A stretch of DNA of 64,000 bases from an uncultured Senegalimassilia sp. Lineage in GTDB: Bacteria > Actinomycetota > Coriobacteriia > Coriobacteriales > Eggerthellaceae. Of this stretch, positions 43,833 through 52,485 are shown in pieces (the first letter of the stretch is position 1; each line of letters opens with the position of its first letter). Location: positions 45,819-109,818 of the forward strand of contig NZ_CABQJR010000005.1 of NCBI RefSeq assembly GCF_902464545.1, given 5' to 3'. The notes under the pieces are model-generated. The model saw only the letters and a program-made list of their open reading frames with translations. It searched no databases and was not told the DNA's origin. A program made the translations under genes and the position numbers.

Positions 43833-43864
43833 AACTTTACAGCTGTCAAGTCAGCTGTAAAGTT
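43833..43864. promoter_or_regulatory. Perfect palindrome overlapping the nadA promoter, probable NiaR operator
   Basis: AACTTTACAGCTG (43833-43845) and its exact reverse complement (43852-43864) flank TCAAGT. TTTACA (43836-43841) and TAAAGT (43858-43863), 16 bp apart, could be the -35 and -10 boxes, so a bound repressor would block the promoter. The last gene of the operon encodes a NiaR-type niacin-responsive repressor. The rest of the 443-bp serC-nadA gap is very GC-rich and shows no gene. Confidence 0.75.
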
Positions 43865-43913
43865 TTGCGGCATACTGCAGCGTCAAATAACCGCACGGAA
43901 GCATGGAGCGAAC

Positions 43914-44912
43914 ATGAGCGAGCAGGTCATCGAAAACAACGCAGGGCAAACCGGCGCAGGCACGCAAGCGTCTGGCGCGGCCGGGCCCATCGCGACGCTC
44001 ACCCAGGAGATCGCGCAGCTAAAAGAGCAGCGCGACGCCGTGATCTTGGCGCACTACTACGTGCCGCCCGAGGTGCAGGCCGCGGCCGACTACGTCGGCG
44101 ACAGCTTCGCCTTGGCGAAACTGGCCGTCGACCTGCCGCAGCAGACCATCGTGCTATGCGGCGTGGAGTTCATGGGCGAATCGGCGAAGCTGCTCAATCC
44201 GGACAAAACGGTGCTTCTGCCCGAACCCGCAGCCGACTGCCCCATGGCGCACATGATCAGCAAACCTGACATCGACCGCGTGCGCGCCGAATACGGCGAC
44301 GACCTGGCCGTGGTGTGCTACGTCAACTCCACCGCCGAGGCGAAGACCTGGTCCGACGTGTGCGTGACCTCCTCGAACGCCGTGAAGATCTGCGGCAACC
44401 TGCCGCAGCGCAACATCCTGTTCATCCCCGACATGAACCTGGGACGCTACGTGGCAAGCCAGCTTCCCGACAAGCACGTCATCCTGAACAAGGGCTATTG
44501 CCCGCGCCACGTGACCATCAGCGTGGAGCAGATCATCGACCTGGAGGAAGCCCACCCCGACGCCGTGGTCATGGCGCACCCCGAGTGCCCGGCCGACGTG
44601 CTTGCCGAGGCCGATTACATCGGGTCGACGAAGGGCATGATCGAGCACGCCGCCGCGTCGGACGCGCAGGAGTTCATCGTGTGCACCGTGGTCGGCATCA
44701 TCCGCGAGCTGGAGCTGCGCACCCAAGGCACGGGCAAACGCTTCCACTTCCCCGCCACCACGCCGCGCTGCGAGAACATGGACCTGGTCACGCTGCCGAA
44801 GCTGGCCGCATGCCTGCGCAACCCCGCCCCTTACGAGGTGCACGTCGGCGACAACCTGGCCCCCGCGGCGCGCCTGACGCTCGAGCGCATGCTGGAGTAC
44901 GCGGCGAAGTAG
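43914..44912 (+). CDS. nadA: Quinolinate synthase
   Basis: 332 residues. NadA condenses iminoaspartate with dihydroxyacetone phosphate using a 4Fe-4S cluster. Visible are ILAHYYVPPEVQAAADYVGD, CGVEFMGESAKLLNP, VCYVNSTAEAKTWSDVCVTS, PDMNLGRYVA, MAHPECPADVLAEADYIGS, and the cluster cysteines in LCGVEFM, PECPA and TPRCENM. The ATG at 43914 has GGAG upstream. The N-terminal 25 residues are low-complexity. It is the first gene of nadABC-niaR, nine bases before nadB. Confidence 0.95.
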   Translation: MSEQVIENNAGQTGAGTQASGAAGPIATLTQEIAQLKEQRDAVILAHYYVPPEVQAAADYVGDSFALAKLAVDLPQQTIVLCGVEFMGESAKLLNPDKTVLLPEPAADCPMAHMISKPDIDRVRAEYGDDLAVVCYVNSTAEAKTWSDVCVTSSNAVKICGNLPQRNILFIPDMNLGRYVASQLPDKHVILNKGYCPRHVTISVEQIIDLEEAHPDAVVMAHPECPADVLAEADYIGSTKGMIEHAAASDAQEFIVCTVVGIIRELELRTQGTGKRFHFPATTPRCENMDLVTLPKLAACLRNPAPYEVHVGDNLAPAARLTLERMLEYAAK

Positions 44913-44921
44913 GCGGCGAAG

Positions 44922-46748
44922 ATGAGCGAAAAGAACGAATTAGCTGACGAAATGGGTGCCGCACCTGCGGAAACGATGGCTTCCGCTGCAGCTTGCTCGC
45001 ATGGCGTTGCACCACGCGACCCTGCCGGTGACCGATTGCAACCGAAGTGCGAGGGAGCGGCGGAGGTGCGCGATATCGCCTGCGACGTGGTCATCGTCGG
45101 TTGCGGCGTAGCGGGCTTGTACTGCGCGCTCAACCTTCCCTCCGAGCTTTCCGTGGTGATGCTGGCGAAGACGACCGTGGACGAATGTGACTCCATGCTG
45201 GCGCAAGGCGGCATCTGCGTGCAGCACGACGACGCCGACTACGCGCCGTTTTTCGAGGACACTCTGCGCGCGGGCCATTACGAAAACCGCTGCGAGAGCG
45301 TGGATTTGATGATCCGCGCAAGCCGCAGCATCATCTCCGACCTGGTGAAACGCGGCGTGGACTTCGAGCGCGACCAAGCGGGCAACCTGCGCTACACCCG
45401 CGAAGGCGCGCACAGCCGCCCGCGCATCTGCTTCCACAGCGATATCACCGGCGACGAGATCACCTCCACGCTGCTGGCCCGCGTGCGCGAACTGCCCAAC
45501 GTCCGCATCCTGGAGCACACCTGCATGGACGATATCCTGGTCGCGCAGGACGAACCCCAGGTCAACGCTGGGATGGCTGCAAGGAACGAAGCCGCAGCGC
45601 AGGGCGATGCGACGCAAAACGCGACCAACGTTGAAGATTATGGCTGCGCGCCGCTCGTTGCCGCTCCGTCGTCCACGCAGCGCGACGTCGAGCCCCATCA
45701 GCCGAAGACGCGCTGCCGCGGCGTCCTTGCGCACACCGTCAACGGGGCGCAACTGCGCATCTTCGCGGATCAGACGCTTTGGGCCTGCGGCGGCATCGGC
45801 GGCACGTACCCGCGCTCCACCAACTTCCCCAGCCTTACCGGCGACGCGTGCGCCATCGCCGAGCGCCACGGCATCGCCCTCGAGCACATGGACTACGTGC
45901 AGATCCACCCCACTTCCCTGTACTCGACGCGGCCGGGCCGTGCGTTTCTGATCTCGGAATCGTGCCGTGGCGAAGGGGCGGTGCTGCTCGATGCTAACGG
46001 GAATCGCTTCACCGACGAGCTACAACCACGCGACGTGGTGAGCGCGGCCATATACCGGCAGATAGCCGCAGAAGGCTCGGAATTCGTGCGCCTCTCCTTC
46101 GCTAACATGCCAAAGGACGAGATCACGGGGCACTTCAAGAATATCTACAAGCGTTGCCTGGAGGAGGGCTTCGACATCACGCGCGAGCCCATCCCCGTCG
46201 TGCCCGCGCAACACTACTTCATGGGAGGCGTGCGGGTAGACCGCAACAGCGCCACGGATACGCCGGGGCTGTACGCCGCCGGCGAAACCAGCTGCAACGG
46301 CGTGCACGGGAAGAACCGCCTGGCCAGCAACTCACTGCTCGAGTCGCTCGTGTTCGCGCAGCGCGCCGCGTGGGACATGTGCTGCAAGCTGGGCGTGAAA
46401 GCGCCCGTCAAGCAAACCTACCCTGAGCAGCCCTGCGGAGCCGACGCGCAGGCGTACAAACGCCTCTGCGCCGAAGCCGAGCGCAAAACCCGCGAGAACG
46501 CAGCCAAATGCGGACCCCAAAACACGACGCAAACCTGCGCGCAAAACGGTGGGCAAACCTGGACGCAATCCGGCCAGCAGGTCAAAACGCGAACCTGCAC
46601 GCAAAACGCCGGGCAGAACACGGCGCGAACCGAGTCTCGCAACGCTGGGCAATCCGGTTCGCAAACCGTAACGCAAACCTGCCCGCAAAACGCTTCCCCA
46701 TCCGACACCGATCGCACCGCAAGCTCCAAGGAGGTCGTTTGCGCATGA
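44922..46748 (+). CDS. nadB: L-aspartate oxidase with low-complexity C-terminal tail
   Basis: 608 residues. FAD motif VVIVGCGVAGLYCALNLP (57-74), DSMLAQGGICVQ, FERDQAGNLRYTREGAHSRP, the active-site region PRICFHSDITGDEITSTLL, HPTSLYSTRPGRAFLISE and CNGVHGKNRLASNSLLESLV identify NadB, which oxidises aspartate to iminoaspartate for NadA. The usual C-terminal helical domain is absent. From about residue 505 the protein is Gln/Asn/Thr-rich, encoded by repeating GCAAAACG and GCAAACC words. An insert near 205-240 also looks unstructured. The stop overlaps nadC by four bases. Confidence 0.92.
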   Translation: MSEKNELADEMGAAPAETMASAAACSHGVAPRDPAGDRLQPKCEGAAEVRDIACDVVIVGCGVAGLYCALNLPSELSVVMLAKTTVDECDSMLAQGGICVQHDDADYAPFFEDTLRAGHYENRCESVDLMIRASRSIISDLVKRGVDFERDQAGNLRYTREGAHSRPRICFHSDITGDEITSTLLARVRELPNVRILEHTCMDDILVAQDEPQVNAGMAARNEAAAQGDATQNATNVEDYGCAPLVAAPSSTQRDVEPHQPKTRCRGVLAHTVNGAQLRIFADQTLWACGGIGGTYPRSTNFPSLTGDACAIAERHGIALEHMDYVQIHPTSLYSTRPGRAFLISESCRGEGAVLLDANGNRFTDELQPRDVVSAAIYRQIAAEGSEFVRLSFANMPKDEITGHFKNIYKRCLEEGFDITREPIPVVPAQHYFMGGVRVDRNSATDTPGLYAAGETSCNGVHGKNRLASNSLLESLVFAQRAAWDMCCKLGVKAPVKQTYPEQPCGADAQAYKRLCAEAERKTRENAAKCGPQNTTQTCAQNGGQTWTQSGQQVKTRTCTQNAGQNTARTESRNAGQSGSQTVTQTCPQNASPSDTDRTASSKEVVCA

Positions 46749-47653
46749 ACCCCATCACGCTGACAACCGTGGCCGAGCCGCTTATCCGCCAGGCGCTGGC
46801 CGAGGACATCACCAACGAGGACGTTTCCACCGCCTCCATCATGCCCGACGCGCGCCCCGCCGCCGTGGACCTCATCGCGAAGGCCGACGGCGTGCTGTGC
46901 GGCCTCGATGTGTTCGAGCGCACATTCGCCATCTTGGACCCCGAAACGCACGTCCAGCGCTTCGCCGCAGACGGCGACAACGTTTGCGCAGGCCAGACGC
47001 TTGCAACGGTGACCGGCGATGTGCGCGTGCTGTTGTCGGGCGAGCGCGTGGCCCTGAACTACCTGCAGCGCATGAGCGGCATCGCCACCTACACGCACCG
47101 CGTCGCCGCGCTGCTCGAGGGCAGCGGCACCCAGCTGGTTGACACGCGCAAGACCACGCCGAACATGCGCGTGTTCGAAAAGGAGGCCGTGAGGTGCGGC
47201 GGCGGGCGCAACCACCGCTACAACCTCTCCGACGGGGTGCTGCTGAAGGACAACCACATCGCCGCAGCGGGCGGCGTGCGCGAGGCCATCGAGGCAGCAC
47301 GCGCCCACGCCCCGTTCGTGCGCGAAATCGAAGTGGAGTGCGAGACGTTCGCGCAGGTCGAGGAGGCCATCGCCGCCGGGGCCGACATCATCATGCTCGA
47401 CAACATGGACCACGACGCCATGGCGAAAGCCGTCGCGTTCATCGACGGGCGCGCGAAGACCGAGTGCTCCGGCAACATCGACGCGCACAACGTGCAGGCC
47501 ATCGCCGACCTAGGCATCGACTTCGTGTCCAGCGGCGCGCTCACCCACTCGGCGCCCATCCTGGACGTGTCCATGAAGCACCTGCGCATGCTGGACGAAG
47601 GCGCCGACGGCAACGCACCGGTCACCGATATAAACCGGAAAAGCGGGCAGTAG
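46745..47653 (+). CDS. nadC: Nicotinate-nucleotide pyrophosphorylase (quinolinate phosphoribosyltransferase)
   Basis: 302 residues. ALAEDITNEDVSTASIMP at the N-terminus, LNYLQRMSGIATYTHRVAAL, VDTRKTTPNMRVFEKEAVRC, GGGRNHRYNLSDGVLLKDNH, ECETFAQVEEAIAAGADIIM and SSGALTHSAPILDVSMK are the family signatures. It converts quinolinate and PRPP to nicotinate mononucleotide, completing the pathway begun by nadA and nadB. The ATG overlaps the nadB stop (ATGA). Confidence 0.96.
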   Translation: MNPITLTTVAEPLIRQALAEDITNEDVSTASIMPDARPAAVDLIAKADGVLCGLDVFERTFAILDPETHVQRFAADGDNVCAGQTLATVTGDVRVLLSGERVALNYLQRMSGIATYTHRVAALLEGSGTQLVDTRKTTPNMRVFEKEAVRCGGGRNHRYNLSDGVLLKDNHIAAAGGVREAIEAARAHAPFVREIEVECETFAQVEEAIAAGADIIMLDNMDHDAMAKAVAFIDGRAKTECSGNIDAHNVQAIADLGIDFVSSGALTHSAPILDVSMKHLRMLDEGADGNAPVTDINRKSGQ

Positions 47654-47655
47654 CC

Positions 47656-48264
47656 ATGGCAACGAAATCCGAGGCCAGGCGCGCATCGCTGCTCGATGCG
47701 CTCCGATCAGCCGACGCACCGGTGTCCGGCGGCCAGCTTGCAAGCACACTCAGCGTCAGCCGGCAGATCATCGTGCAGGACATCGCGCTGCTGCGCGAGG
47801 CGGGCGCAAACATCGTGGCAACCACGAAAGGCTACGTGCTGGCGGATGCCGCGCAAACCACAACGCAAAACGCAGCGCAAACCATGGCGCAAAACGCCGC
47901 AGAGCCGCCGACTGCAGCCCTCGACGAGCCCGCGCGCACGTTCAAGCTGCATCACGAGGTCGAGCAAACCAGGGAAGAGCTGCAGACCATCATCGCGCTT
48001 GGCGGGCACGTGCATAACGTATCCATCAGCCATCGCGCCTACGGCCGCATCACCGCGCCTTTGGAGATCGCAAATCAGGCGGATATCGAGCGCTTCATCA
48101 ACGATATCGAAAGCGGGAAATCCTCGCCGCTGAGCACCGCCACCTCGGGATACCACTATCACCTGGTGTCGGCGCCAAGCAACCAGGCGCTCGAAGCCAT
48201 CGGCCGAGCGCTCGCCGACAAAGGCTTCCTAGCCCCGCTGCTCCCCCACGAGCAGGAGGCGTAA
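47656..48264 (+). CDS. niaR: NiaR-type niacin-responsive transcriptional repressor (HTH + 3H domain)
   Basis: 202 residues. Residues 1-58 are an HTH_11 domain (RRASLLDALRSADAPVSGGQ, LSVSRQIIVQDIALLREAGA). Residues about 95-200 are a 3H domain with the histidine-rich FKLHHEVEQT, GGHVHNVSISHRAYG and GYHYHLVSAP. Between them is a Gln/Thr/Asn/Ala-rich insert, TTTQNAAQTMAQNAAEPP, encoded by CGCAAA words like the nadB tail. NiaR proteins bind nicotinate and repress NAD synthesis genes. It lies 2 bp after nadC and should act on the palindrome before nadA. It converges with the FHA gene with only 4 bp between and no terminator. Confidence 0.9.
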   Translation: MATKSEARRASLLDALRSADAPVSGGQLASTLSVSRQIIVQDIALLREAGANIVATTKGYVLADAAQTTTQNAAQTMAQNAAEPPTAALDEPARTFKLHHEVEQTREELQTIIALGGHVHNVSISHRAYGRITAPLEIANQADIERFINDIESGKSSPLSTATSGYHYHLVSAPSNQALEAIGRALADKGFLAPLLPHEQEA

Positions 48265-48268
48265 AGGG

Positions 48269-49252
48269 TCATTCCCAGCTTTCCGGCATGCCTTCTATCA
48301 GCATGAACCGGGTCGATCCGGCCAAGATCAACTCGTCGCCGGCGTGCACCTCGACCGGTTCGGCGCATGCGGAAGCACCCGCGCGCGCCGGTTCCACCAC
48401 CGTCTCGGAGCCATCTTCGTCGCTGATCAGCACGGTGCCGTTGGAGCTTCCCAGACCCTGCACGCACCACCGGCCCACCTCGTTGCACCAGACGCGCAGG
48501 TGATGACCCGACACGTCGGGCTCCACGTCGTTGATATCATCAGGCCCCAAGGCCAGCGCGCCGATCTCCACGCCGTCGGAAAGCGGCTGCACCCAGTGCA
48601 AACCCCCGGAAACCAGGCCTCCCACCATGCGCAAAAGGCCCAGCGCCTGCGCTTGCTCGCGCGGGTCCGCGGACGCCGCGCCAGGCTGCTCGCCCTGGTC
48701 CATAACGGCGGCGGGAACGGTTTCCAGCCTTCCGCCGTGCACCGTCTTCACGTAATCGAGCACATAGGCGCACGCGCGCTTCACGTTCGCGCTGCATCCC
48801 GCCGCCACGAACAGCACCATGGCCAGCTCGGAGCGCTCCTCCACGCTGTAGCCCGCGCCGCGAGCTAGGCGCTCCAGCACGTTACGATACAGCGCCAGGT
48901 CCTGGTGGCATTCACGCAGCGCCTGCTCCATAAGCGCCCCGCCCTGGTTCGTGACCAGCGACAACGCCTCTTCGGCCGACAGGCCCTTCCCGTCGCGGGA
49001 GCGCAGGCGCGCCGAAACGCGCAGAGCTGCCACGCCCCAATCGCAAAAGTAGCGGTCCTGCAACGAGCCCACGGGGGCATGCACGATGAAGCGCGAGACC
49101 CACGTGCGATCGTCGCAGCGCGACAGCGGGCTTTTGCCGTCGGCAAGCGGGCGGCCGGACAACACCAGGCGCGCCAGGTCCTTATGGCTGATGCCGCCAT
49201 AGCGTTTCATGGTCTCGAACAGGGCGCCGCACGGCGTCAACTCCGTTGCCAT
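48269..49252 (-). CDS. FHA-domain protein with unknown N-terminal region
   Basis: 327 residues. The C-terminal 100 or so form an FHA phosphothreonine-binding domain (VEPDVSGHHLRVWCNEVGRW, QGLGSSNGTVLIS, VHAGDELILAGSTRFMLI). The N-terminal 220 residues are mainly helical with conserved-looking GGISHKDLARLVLSGRPLAD and FIVHAPVGSLQDRYFCDWG. I do not recognise that domain. It is the last gene of a kinase cassette and probably docks on proteins phosphorylated by the kinase upstream. The ATG at 49252 follows AAGGAG; an ATG-less extension to 49261 is unlikely. Confidence 0.82.
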   Translation of the reverse strand: MATELTPCGALFETMKRYGGISHKDLARLVLSGRPLADGKSPLSRCDDRTWVSRFIVHAPVGSLQDRYFCDWGVAALRVSARLRSRDGKGLSAEEALSLVTNQGGALMEQALRECHQDLALYRNVLERLARGAGYSVEERSELAMVLFVAAGCSANVKRACAYVLDYVKTVHGGRLETVPAAVMDQGEQPGAASADPREQAQALGLLRMVGGLVSGGLHWVQPLSDGVEIGALALGPDDINDVEPDVSGHHLRVWCNEVGRWCVQGLGSSNGTVLISDEDGSETVVEPARAGASACAEPVEVHAGDELILAGSTRFMLIEGMPESWE

Positions 49253-49257
49253 CAGCC

Positions 49258-51066
49258 TCACGCTCCTTCGCTCATATCATCATATTCGCCCTCAAGCGCC
49301 GGCGCTGCCGTACTCGGAAGCGCCACGGCCTCGTCGGAACCCCCCGACGGCAACGCCTTACGACGAACCATCTGGGGCAATGCCACGTTCAGCGCGAAAT
49401 CGGCCACCATGATGCACCAGCCCGCCGCCACGGCAGCCACCAACGCCATGTACAGCAGATGCTGCTGCGCCGCCGCCTCGAAGCGCATGTCAGCAAGCAC
49501 CTGCCACAACGCCGCAAACGTGACCGCAAGGCCCGCCGTGCCGCGCAAAAAGCCCGCTGTGGTGCGCGAGCCGCCGAAGCGCAGCGATAGCCCCACCAAC
49601 GCGGGGAACAGCGCCGCAACGGCCGCTGCGAACCCGGGAAGGCCGCCAGACCAGGCAAAACCCACCGCATCAAGCGACGCCTGCGCCCCGTTGGCAAGCA
49701 CGGCCGCCGAGACCGCAACCCCTGCCAACGCCGCCGTCGCGACGCCCTTGCACGCCATACGCACATGGGCCAGCGTGGAATCGGCAACATCAAGCGCCGA
49801 CGCGGCGAACCCGCCAGGCACGCACGGCACCAGCGGACGACCGCAAAACGACCGCTCCACGTTGTCGGCGTAGTGGATGGAGAACGACGACAGCGCATCG
49901 CGAACCGCCGCGGCGTCGGGGCGATCGGATTGCCCGCGAGCCAGGCAATCGCCCAACACGATACCGAGCTGCTCGTCCACGAAGGACAGCGCCTCGGCCG
50001 CCTCCGACACGCCCATCGGCGCGGACAGCTTATCCTGCGCATGCTGCACCGCAACCGCCACCTCGGGTTCGCGCGCAAGCGCCTCGAGCAGCTCGTCGGC
50101 CCGAGCGTGTGCCATCACCGCAACCGGCGCGGGAGCCGCCATCTTCGCGCGATACGGCGAAACGGGCGCCCCATCTTCCCCAACCGCATGCAAATCGTAA
50201 GGGGCCTGCCCGCACGCCAGCTGGTACACCACGCTTGCCGCGGCGTACACGTCGATCGCCGGCGATTTGCGCAGCTCGGCCAGGCCCGGGATGTCGTCGC
50301 TGAGCATCTCGGGCGGCGCGAAATCGGCCGTGGCTCCGCGGAACACCGCGTTCTCGCTGGTGAACGACGTGGAGCGCGGCTCCGACTCGGCCGACGAGCC
50401 GAAGTCGATGAGGTATAGGTCGAACACGCCCTCGTCCACCTGCTGCTCCAAGGACAGCCGCGAGGTGCGCACCATGACGTTGCGCGGGCTGATGTCGCGG
50501 TGCACGAACCCGCCTTCCACATACCCCATGCGCGCCACCAGGTCGAATAGGTCGCGGCCCAGGCGCGCCGCCACCAGCGGGCTCACGCAGCCGCAACCGT
50601 CGACGACAAGCTGCCGGCGCACGCGGTCCAAGGTGATGCCCTCAACCCATTCCATAACGATGCACGGCACCCCGTCAACGGTGCCCCGGCCATACAGACG
50701 GGGGAAGCCCTTCAGCCCCGACAGCAGGATATGGCACTCGTATTCGCGTTCGAACGCGGCGCGCGAGACGCGCACACGGCGGGCATGATCGTCCTCGGTT
50801 TCGCCATCACAGCGATGCGGAAGCGAAAGTAACTTGAGCGCCAGATGCTCGCCCTGCGCATTGCGCGCATGCTCCACACGACCCGTGCCGCCGCGATGTC
50901 CCTGGCCCTGCGACACGAACAACGTGACGAAACGGCGCACGTACGACGGCCGATCGGCATCGGAAAGCGAAAGCGGCGCGCTGAAATCGGCCACGCGCAC
51001 CAGGCGCATGCCCTGAACGGCGCCCGACGAAGCGAGCGCGCCGCCCTCGTCAACAAGCCCACTCAT
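49258..51066 (-). CDS. Membrane Ser/Thr protein kinase
   Basis: 602 residues. Kinase core: the glycine-loop region near 53-62 (GQGHRGGTGRV), ATP lysine Lys78 (LALKLL), VMEWVEGITLDRV, HRDISPRNVMV (189-199) with catalytic Asp191 and Asn196, DFGSS (221-225), and DFAPPEML in place of APE. After a linker, residues about 430-570 hold four hydrophobic helices, so the kinase is cytoplasmic and membrane-anchored by its C-terminal half. A partial low-complexity charge tail follows. It overlaps the upstream gene by four bases and lies 5 bp before the FHA gene. The substrates are probably the flanking gene products. Confidence 0.88.
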   Translation of the reverse strand: MSGLVDEGGALASSGAVQGMRLVRVADFSAPLSLSDADRPSYVRRFVTLFVSQGQGHRGGTGRVEHARNAQGEHLALKLLSLPHRCDGETEDDHARRVRVSRAAFEREYECHILLSGLKGFPRLYGRGTVDGVPCIVMEWVEGITLDRVRRQLVVDGCGCVSPLVAARLGRDLFDLVARMGYVEGGFVHRDISPRNVMVRTSRLSLEQQVDEGVFDLYLIDFGSSAESEPRSTSFTSENAVFRGATADFAPPEMLSDDIPGLAELRKSPAIDVYAAASVVYQLACGQAPYDLHAVGEDGAPVSPYRAKMAAPAPVAVMAHARADELLEALAREPEVAVAVQHAQDKLSAPMGVSEAAEALSFVDEQLGIVLGDCLARGQSDRPDAAAVRDALSSFSIHYADNVERSFCGRPLVPCVPGGFAASALDVADSTLAHVRMACKGVATAALAGVAVSAAVLANGAQASLDAVGFAWSGGLPGFAAAVAALFPALVGLSLRFGGSRTTAGFLRGTAGLAVTFAALWQVLADMRFEAAAQQHLLYMALVAAVAAGWCIMVADFALNVALPQMVRRKALPSGGSDEAVALPSTAAPALEGEYDDMSEGA

Positions 51067-52445
51067 AAGCTGATGCTCGCTAACGTCTCGTTCAGTTGCG
51101 CAGCCCTCATGCTGTTGCCGGAGGCATCCTGATCGGCGCGAACGGGTTCCATCCAGCGATCAACCCCTTCCGCCGGGTTCTCGTATGCCAAGTTCAACCC
51201 CCACGCGTCGTAAATGACGGAGAGATACTGGTCCAACGCGATATACGCACGCTGGAGGTTGCCCTTTTGCTCCAGCCAGCGCGAGCCATCGGCGAACGCG
51301 TCAGAATTGCGCAGGAGCAGGAAGTCGGTGAGCGTTTGGCTGTCGATGGCCGCGCACTCGTTGTAATCGCTTTGGCGAAGGGGGCGCGACGTGCTCATGC
51401 AGTCGTTGTTGAACGCGGCCACGGCGTTGTTCAAGCGCGCAACATAATCGTTCACGCGGGCCTGATGATCGACCAGCACGGCATACGCCGCCGCCTCCTG
51501 CTCGGCCGTAGGGCCGGCGGGCGCAGGTGCGGAACCGGAGCCGCCGGCGCTTTCCGAACCCGAGCCCGAGCCGCTCGCGTCGTCCGAGTTGCTGCCCGAA
51601 CCGCCGGAGTTGCCCGAACTGGAGCCGGAACCGGACGCGGAGCCGCTTCCCGCAGACCCCGAGCCCGCCTGCGACGAGCCGCCGGAAGACGCAGACCCCG
51701 ACTCCGAGCCAGACCCCGACGCAGCCGAGGCGCCGCCGGCGATCCGCTGCGCGCGGGCGAACGACGAATCCACCGAAGAAGCCCCAGATGCCCCAGTCAG
51801 CGACGCAACGCCCAGCATCCCGGAGCCCGAGCCAAGGCCCAAAGCTGCCGCAGCATCAGGTGCAGCGGCGTCGGTCTTGGAGGCCTCGATCGTCACCGGG
51901 CCCACTGCGCGCGTCGAGCTCACGGGCCCGGCCTGGACCTCGCGCATCTGGCCGTCAAGCCACAGCGCCGATTCCAGCGGGATCACCACCGTGCTGGGCC
52001 TATCATCGGCAACCACTGCCGGGATTGCAGACACGTAACCGCCGACGCCCGCAACCATCAGGACGAACGATGCGGCCGAGAGCGCCATCATGGGACGGGT
52101 GATGCCGGGCTTCCACCGCAGCCTGCGCGCGCGGCGCGCGGGGCGGTCGGTAGCGGCGAACGTGGGCGTAGGGCTAGGAGAAGGGCTGACAGCGCGGCCA
52201 GCAGGCGTCGGCTGCTCGGCGGGCGCCTGAGAGCGCGCAGCATCAGCGGCAGCCAAATCCGTCGCGTTGCCGGCAGCAAAATCAGCCGCATCGCCGGTAG
52301 CCGAACCCGTCGTATCATCGACGGCCGAATCCGACGTGTCGCCGGTGGCCAGATCCGCCGTATCATCGACGGCCGAATCCAACGTGTCGCCGGCGGCCGA
52401 ATCAGCCGTGTCACGCTCTTCATCGTGCGCGTTCTGCTCCATCAT
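51063..52445 (-). CDS. Membrane protein with N-terminal 8-residue repeats and Ser/Gly-rich stalk
   Basis: 460 residues from the ATG at 52445 (GGAGGG, 7-bp spacing). Residues 12-67 are seven 8-residue Asp/Thr/Ala repeats (DTADSAAG, DTLDSAVD, DTADLATG and so on). A Pro/Ala stretch follows, then one membrane helix at about 120-142. The outside part has a beta-like region, a Ser/Gly stalk (about 222-318) and a helical C-terminal domain (EQEAAAYAVLVDHQARVNDY). The Thr-rich cytoplasmic repeats would be natural targets for the Ser/Thr kinase translated from the overlapping next gene. I know no family for it. Confidence 0.75.
   Translation of the reverse strand: MMEQNAHDEERDTADSAAGDTLDSAVDDTADLATGDTSDSAVDDTTGSATGDAADFAAGNATDLAAADAARSQAPAEQPTPAGRAVSPSPSPTPTFAATDRPARRARRLRWKPGITRPMMALSAASFVLMVAGVGGYVSAIPAVVADDRPSTVVIPLESALWLDGQMREVQAGPVSSTRAVGPVTIEASKTDAAAPDAAAALGLGSGSGMLGVASLTGASGASSVDSSFARAQRIAGGASAASGSGSESGSASSGGSSQAGSGSAGSGSASGSGSSSGNSGGSGSNSDDASGSGSGSESAGGSGSAPAPAGPTAEQEAAAYAVLVDHQARVNDYVARLNNAVAAFNNDCMSTSRPLRQSDYNECAAIDSQTLTDFLLLRNSDAFADGSRWLEQKGNLQRAYIALDQYLSVIYDAWGLNLAYENPAEGVDRWMEPVRADQDASGNSMRAAQLNETLASISL
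52245..52412 (-). repeat. Seven tandem 24-bp coding repeats
   Basis: In-frame imperfect 24-bp units encode the 8-residue Asp/Thr repeats of the membrane protein. A 48-bp higher-order period is visible (ACGGCCGAATCC recurs at 52321 and 52369). Slippage could change the copy number without a frameshift. Confidence 0.75.
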
Positions 52446-52485
52446 CGCCTTCCCTCCTTTCCCCGTTCGTCTCAAAAGGCGCTGT

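Noticed and set aside
52245..52412. Tandem repeats as a possible origin or iteron set
   Set aside because: The 24-bp units are in frame and encode a regular peptide repeat inside a gene with a good start.
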